Shown: piece by piece, positions 8,843 to 14,707 of the stretch
Layout: every line of letters begins with the position of its first letter
How positions within the stretch are numbered: the first letter of the stretch is position 1
Translations under genes and position numbers: made by a program
Assembly (NCBI GenBank): GCA_011800805.1
Contig: MPNW01001001.1
Span: forward strand, 80,649 to 95,355
Length of the DNA: 14,707 bases
Direction: 5' to 3'
Origin: Hirudo medicinalis
Lineage: Eukaryota > Annelida > Clitellata > Hirudinida > Hirudinidae
Notes under the pieces: generated by a model
The model's database searches: none
The model's input: only the letters and a program-made list of their open reading frames with translations
Told to the model about the DNA's origin: nothing

Positions 8843-9742
8843 ATTCGCAAGCACCTTTTGATTTTAATGAATTATTTATTTTACTCAGAGTTTTATATTG
8901 ATATTTGTTTTTACTTTTACTTTTGCTCCAAACAAAAACGATCACTAAATTGAAAAATCACAGCAACTTTTACAGCATGACCCTATAAGATCCTCGCTGA
9001 CAGCTGTGAACTGTTTTGTCATTCAGAATTACAAACGACACGCCTCTGTTCGTAGCCCAGCCGTCCGAATCAATGTTGTTTTGTTTGTTTCAATTATCTT
9101 TATTTTGTTACATTCAAGTATATCGGAATAATATGTTAATAAATCACAATTGAAAGGTTATTTAATTATTTAGTCAGAATTTAAATCAAAATCCAAGGCA
9201 CATTTCTTGACCTCGTCTGTATTTTTGTTTTTCTGAACTACAAACTAGGAATTAGTTCCTGAACTCTGTTTGGCCAACATGTGCTTGTCAAGCATGAGAT
9301 TCTTTTTGTTCTAGCTTTACTAAATTTAATTTGTCTCAATATTTTCAATTGCTAGGATGTATTTACTAAAATTGTACACATAACTTTGAGCAACACTGTT
9401 GTCAAACATATTCAAAATCAAATCAAAGTCAAATATTAAACCTTTTGTCATACTTAACTTCTATTTATTGTAAATCTACCTAATTTACTTCCATCGCCAT
9501 TACGTTATTAACAATATTTTTATTGTTTCAAATTAATAGAGAAAAAAGTCGGTTAATGAAATTTATATTTCTGAATCTTAATTGAACAAAAGTTCCAATT
9601 GATGAATGCATTGGTTAACTTAATAATTAATAATTATAGTTAATTCACAAAAAATTATAATTTATAGTGAAATTTACTTTTAATTCTTAGAAGTTTTGAA
9701 AACGTTGTCCTCTCGGTTTTATGTGAAAACACAGCCGTAGGG
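8843..9742. promoter_or_regulatory. Shared upstream region of two divergent genes
   Basis: These 900 bases separate the start codons of the synthetase (minus) and the MCUR1-family gene (plus). The region must hold both 5' UTRs and core promoters, unless further 5' exons exist. A CCAAT at 9595-9599 and an inverted copy (ATTGG) at 9610-9614 lie about 130-150 bases before the plus-strand start codon. I see no convincing TATA box among the many AT-rich words, and no gene in the interval. Confidence 0.5.
9595..9614. promoter_or_regulatory. Inverted pair of CCAAT boxes
   Basis: CCAAT at 9595-9599 faces ATTGG at 9610-9614. The position, about 130 bases before the MCUR1-family start codon, fits NF-Y sites in divergent promoters. 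The assignment is by motif only. Confidence 0.3.
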
Positions 9743-10439
9743 ATGTTTCGTCATAGCTTTTCAGTACTCGGTTTGCGATGTAAAGACACAATTTTCCAAC
9801 CGAAAATTGGTGAGAATGTGTTCACTTTATTTATTCAACAACAATCTGTCAATCTTGATCCTGCTTGGCAGCTAATATAATTGAAATTTCGCTATAAGGT
9901 TTTTCTAAGGATAGTTCCTTAGATGGAATTTTTAAGTCGGGTTTTCAGAAATTTTAAATTTGCTTTTTTTTTAATCTCACGGGTTTTCTTGTTTGTAATT
10001 TTATATGGAAAATTATTTATTGAGCCATCACGAAGTTAAAGATTTTAGTTGGTTAAAATTATTTTTTTATCAGAGAAATAAATTTGCAAAAAAAACACAT
10101 GTAAAGAATATGACTGAGAATAATTTATGTAATAGGCACTAAATGTGGTTTGTATTATGTGTGTTAAAACATAATAAGCAATTGCTCCTAATTCACTTAT
10201 AAGTTGCTCTAAGCAGGGAATTGCATCATTTCAGTCTCTTGTGCCAGATACTGCATCGATGCTCGCAAGGTCAACCTCACGGATGCTAAGAACACGTACA
10301 CTTTTGACACCAACAGACTTGTCAAGAATTTTCAGGCAGCTGGTAACACTACTTTTGCTACGAAAATCTAAGAATATATTTGAGGCGTTTGATGTAACAA
10401 TGTCACCTTATTATTATGTAATGAACTTTAATTGATTAC

Positions 10440-10482
<43 letters not shown>

Positions 10483-11692
10483 TAATGAACTTTAATTGAT
10501 TAATTGTATTATTGAGATCAACTTGTAACTCTGGACTGGTAATGTTTGATGTCCTTTATACTTTTAATGGACAAAGGAGTCTAATAGATGGACAATTGTT
10601 GATTGATTTACAAGGTTTGACACCTGAGCAGGCAGAAATGATAACATACTCCCTGGTGGAAATCACACAGGGTCAGATGGAGTTCATCCAGAAAAATCTT
10701 GTCACCAAAGATCAACAAGTGAGCACCATTTAAAGTTCATGCTAATCACGTTAACTCTATATTCAATGCTTACATTAGTTATCATTTAATGATCAATCAG
10801 TGTTTAGAATAAATTATAATTTATGCTTATAATATAACATATAATAGTAAGTTATAATCACATACTTTATCATCGGTGCTCCTATATTTTCATCAGGAAA
10901 TACTGCTCCAGCAAATTCTCCAACAAATCAGCATGATTAGGAAAGATATGTTGATCTTGGAGAAGAGTGAATTCTCAAACCTCAAGCATGAATATGAGGT
11001 AAACAATTGATTGTATTTCCATTTGGGTGAGATACAGAATTTGAATTCCAATATCACAATGTTTGACCCCATCTTCAAAAACAAATTTAGAAACAAAGCT
11101 TCGAGATCAGTCGGATAAAGACCGACTTCAAGGAAGAGCTGGGCAATGTGAAGGCCAATGTGGCTCTTGATCTCAACTTGGAGAAGTCGAGAGCCAAGGA
11201 TGCAGTGAGTGACATCAAGACATTTCCTCAGCTTCTTGGAGCTTTTTTACTTATCTAGTTGGCTTTAGTGGAAGCTTTGCGATGTGCCAATCCGAAATGC
11301 TAAACATTCCAACGTTCAGCCCACTTTTCTATTATTCAGCACATGGTGAGCGAAAAGTCCATCTCAACTCTCGAGAACAAAATCGGCATCATGGGTTCCG
11401 AGCACGACAAGCAGATCTCCGGCCTCGACAACAAGATAGAGACGGAGATTGCAAAACTCCTCGCCACTTACGAGCGCTACAGGAATGACATCATGAAATA
11501 TGCTGCAGGTTACTGTTCTTTAGCCATTGCTTCTCCGGGCCTTCTTGCTCAATCACGATTCATCACAATAACATGACCCAATATAATAATTCTCAATTTA
11601 TGTGCTCAACTGTTTTATTAATTTTCTTTCTAGGAACTGTGATGACTTGCCTGACCGTCTGCCTCGGGTTCTACAGACTCTGGATGGTCTGA
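9743..11692 (+). CDS. CCDC90B: MCUR1/CCDC90B/FMP32-family mitochondrial coiled-coil protein (7 exons, complete)
   Basis: Exons: 9743-9809, 10235-10342, 10615-10718, 10897-10998, 11091-11204, 11340-11508, 11634-11692. Phases agree at all six junctions, giving 240 residues, close to vertebrate CCDC90B. Residues 1-23 (MFRHSFSVLGLRCK...) look like a mitochondrial presequence. The family core starts at YTFDTNRLVKNFQAAG and LTPEQAEMITYSLVEI (about 44-75). A long charged coiled coil follows, including DLNLEKSR near 154-161. One membrane segment, GTVMTCLTVCLGFYRLW (about 222-238), lies at the extreme C-terminus, as in relatives. Vertebrate MCUR1 is linked to regulation of the mitochondrial calcium uniporter and CCDC90B is its paralogue; an invertebrate single copy could correspond to either, so the symbol is approximate. 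All introns are GT-AG. It lies head to head with the synthetase gene. No canonical AATAAA is seen within 600 bases downstream. Confidence 0.93.
10419..10502. repeat. (TAA)n microsatellite bracketed by a 20-base direct repeat
   Basis: TAATGAACTTTAATTGATTA occurs exactly at 10419-10438 and 10483-10502, with about 14 TAA units between. It lies in intron 2 of the MCUR1-family gene. Confidence 0.95.
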
Positions 11693-12026
11693 AGTCTTGA
11701 AGTCACTCTCGTGGACAGCTTTACATGTCTTGAATTTTTACTGCTTATTAGGGAAATGTGTTTATTTTTCATATTCTATGTTTAACCAGTGATTTGGAAC
11801 TATCTTTGATTTTCTGAAGATTATCATGTTATTTGTCATTATTTTAGAGAAAGTGGCCACTAGATGTTGGTTTTTAACTTAACAGCATCATATTCCAAGT
11901 GAATTGTCTGGTTGCATTGACCAATCTTTTCCATCTTGGTTAATTTAGGTTCTAGATTCACCTTTGAGATCATTGTTGTGTTAGTAAATGATTTCTTTAA
12001 TTATTACCAAAAATGTGAAATTATAA

Positions 12027-12140
12027 GAATTGATTTTCATTGAAACTCGAGTGGAATTGTTTGGCAAATTTGAGTCTGTGAGCAACTTGTTCATGAAACA
12101 ATCAGAACTGATGGAAAATCTAACTGAGGCAAGCAAATAA
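12027..12140 (+). other. Unassigned open frame, coil-like composition
   Basis: Stop-to-stop frame of 37 codons reading ELIFIETRVELFGKFESVSN and continuing with charged, helix-prone residues to ...TEASK and a stop. There is no ATG near its start and no clear acceptor. It could be a decayed exon or chance. Confidence 0.15.
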
Positions 12141-12358
12141 TTCATATCTATTGCTGAAACAAGGAAAAGATTTCAACAAATCTATTTTAGTTGGGAACCC
12201 AAAAGAGTAGTAAAATCCTTTACGGTGAAAATGTAAAATCAAGGCTCGTAATGTCACTTAATTTCAAATTTGTTCTCACTGCTTGCTTCTGAGCAGAAAA
12301 CCTTGATTGAGGATATTCACCAGATCGATTAAAAAGTGTGCGAGGGCAAAATTTCCTA

Positions 12359-12481
12359 ATGAGCATGGAACACGTCTATCCGAGTAACAACATCACAAAA
12401 AAGCATGCCGAACATGCCATTAGCAACGAGGAAGAGTTCAACATTCCTGTCATCAACAAGTTTTCTAAGAAGAATTCATAA
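12359..12481 (+). other. Unassigned 40-codon open frame with ATG
   Basis: Opens MSMEHVYPSNNITKKHAEHA and ends in KFSKKNS. The second ATG has good context (AGCATGG). Composition is more protein-like than the AT-rich surroundings, but I recognise no family. It lies antisense to the likely oxidase 3' UTR. Possible pseudogene fragment. Confidence 0.15.
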
Positions 12482-12643
12482 TCTGCTCTCTTTAGATAAG
12501 GGAGGGTCTCGGGCAAAAACTTTCAGGCAACACTCAGAACAAAAATATTATCAGACAACTACACTTTGGTGGCAATAATCTAGTTGTAAACGAATGACGA
12601 TGTTCAGCTGGTAGTGAATGGAATATGTCATGCGTCATGAACC

Positions 12644-14628
<1,985 letters not shown>

Positions 14629-14707
14629 CTGAAGGAAAGAAAACATTTCTCCACTTTGAACATGACCCATGAAAAATAATCAGTTCATAAAATATAACTA
14701 TATTGTT

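Larger units (their letters stand above)
11693..12643. other. Convergent intergenic region (3' ends of the MCUR1-family and oxidase genes)
   Basis: It holds the 3' UTRs of two tail-to-tail genes. No canonical poly(A) signal lies close to either stop. AATAAA on the minus strand at 11766-11761 is about 880 bases past the oxidase stop. Two small plus-strand open frames inside are listed apart. Confidence 0.5.

Noticed and set aside
10241..10435. 64-codon frame starting MPDTASMLARS
   Set aside because: Wrong frame of MCUR1-family exon 2; the true frame gives YTFDTNRLVKNFQAAG and splices correctly.

Overview
The window is nuclear DNA from an animal, most likely a marine or other invertebrate. This rests on three multi-exon genes with spliceosomal introns, metazoan-type protein families, short introns (59 to 803 bases), an AT-rich background and abundant microsatellites. 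The species cannot be named from the sequence. One N at 1193 and long triplet arrays at the left edge fit a draft assembly broken at repeats.

Layout: 1-4245 holds no gene I can support. It contains triplet microsatellites, two related 32-base minisatellite arrays whose starts are 530 bases apart, a probable short inserted element (793-967), a 30-base tandem repeat, and a GC-richer patch with a 33-codon ORF. Positions 4246-8842 (minus) encode a complete 11-exon AMP-forming acyl-CoA synthetase of the 4-coumarate-CoA ligase-like family. It has a mitochondrial-type N-terminus and no peroxisomal C-terminal signal. Positions 9743-11692 (plus) encode a complete 7-exon protein of the MCUR1/CCDC90B/FMP32 family, a coiled-coil protein of the inner mitochondrial membrane. 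Positions 12644-14628 (minus) encode the last five exons visible of a spermine/polyamine oxidase; its FAD-binding N-terminal exons lie beyond the right edge.

The synthetase and the MCUR1-family gene are head to head with 900 bases between start codons. Both products look mitochondrial, so a shared regulatory region is possible. The MCUR1-family and oxidase genes are tail to tail, about 950 bases apart. All three gene models were built by joining exons whose phases match at every junction and whose products read through family motifs.

The clearest mobile element is a tRNA-Glu-derived SINE with an A tail and a 12-base target-site duplication inside a synthetase intron. Other points worth checking are a GC-AG intron in the synthetase, a 72-base stop-free in-frame intron in the same gene, and a 59-base intron in the oxidase. 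I see no CRISPR, operon or defence-like system, and nothing that amounts to a new biological system.
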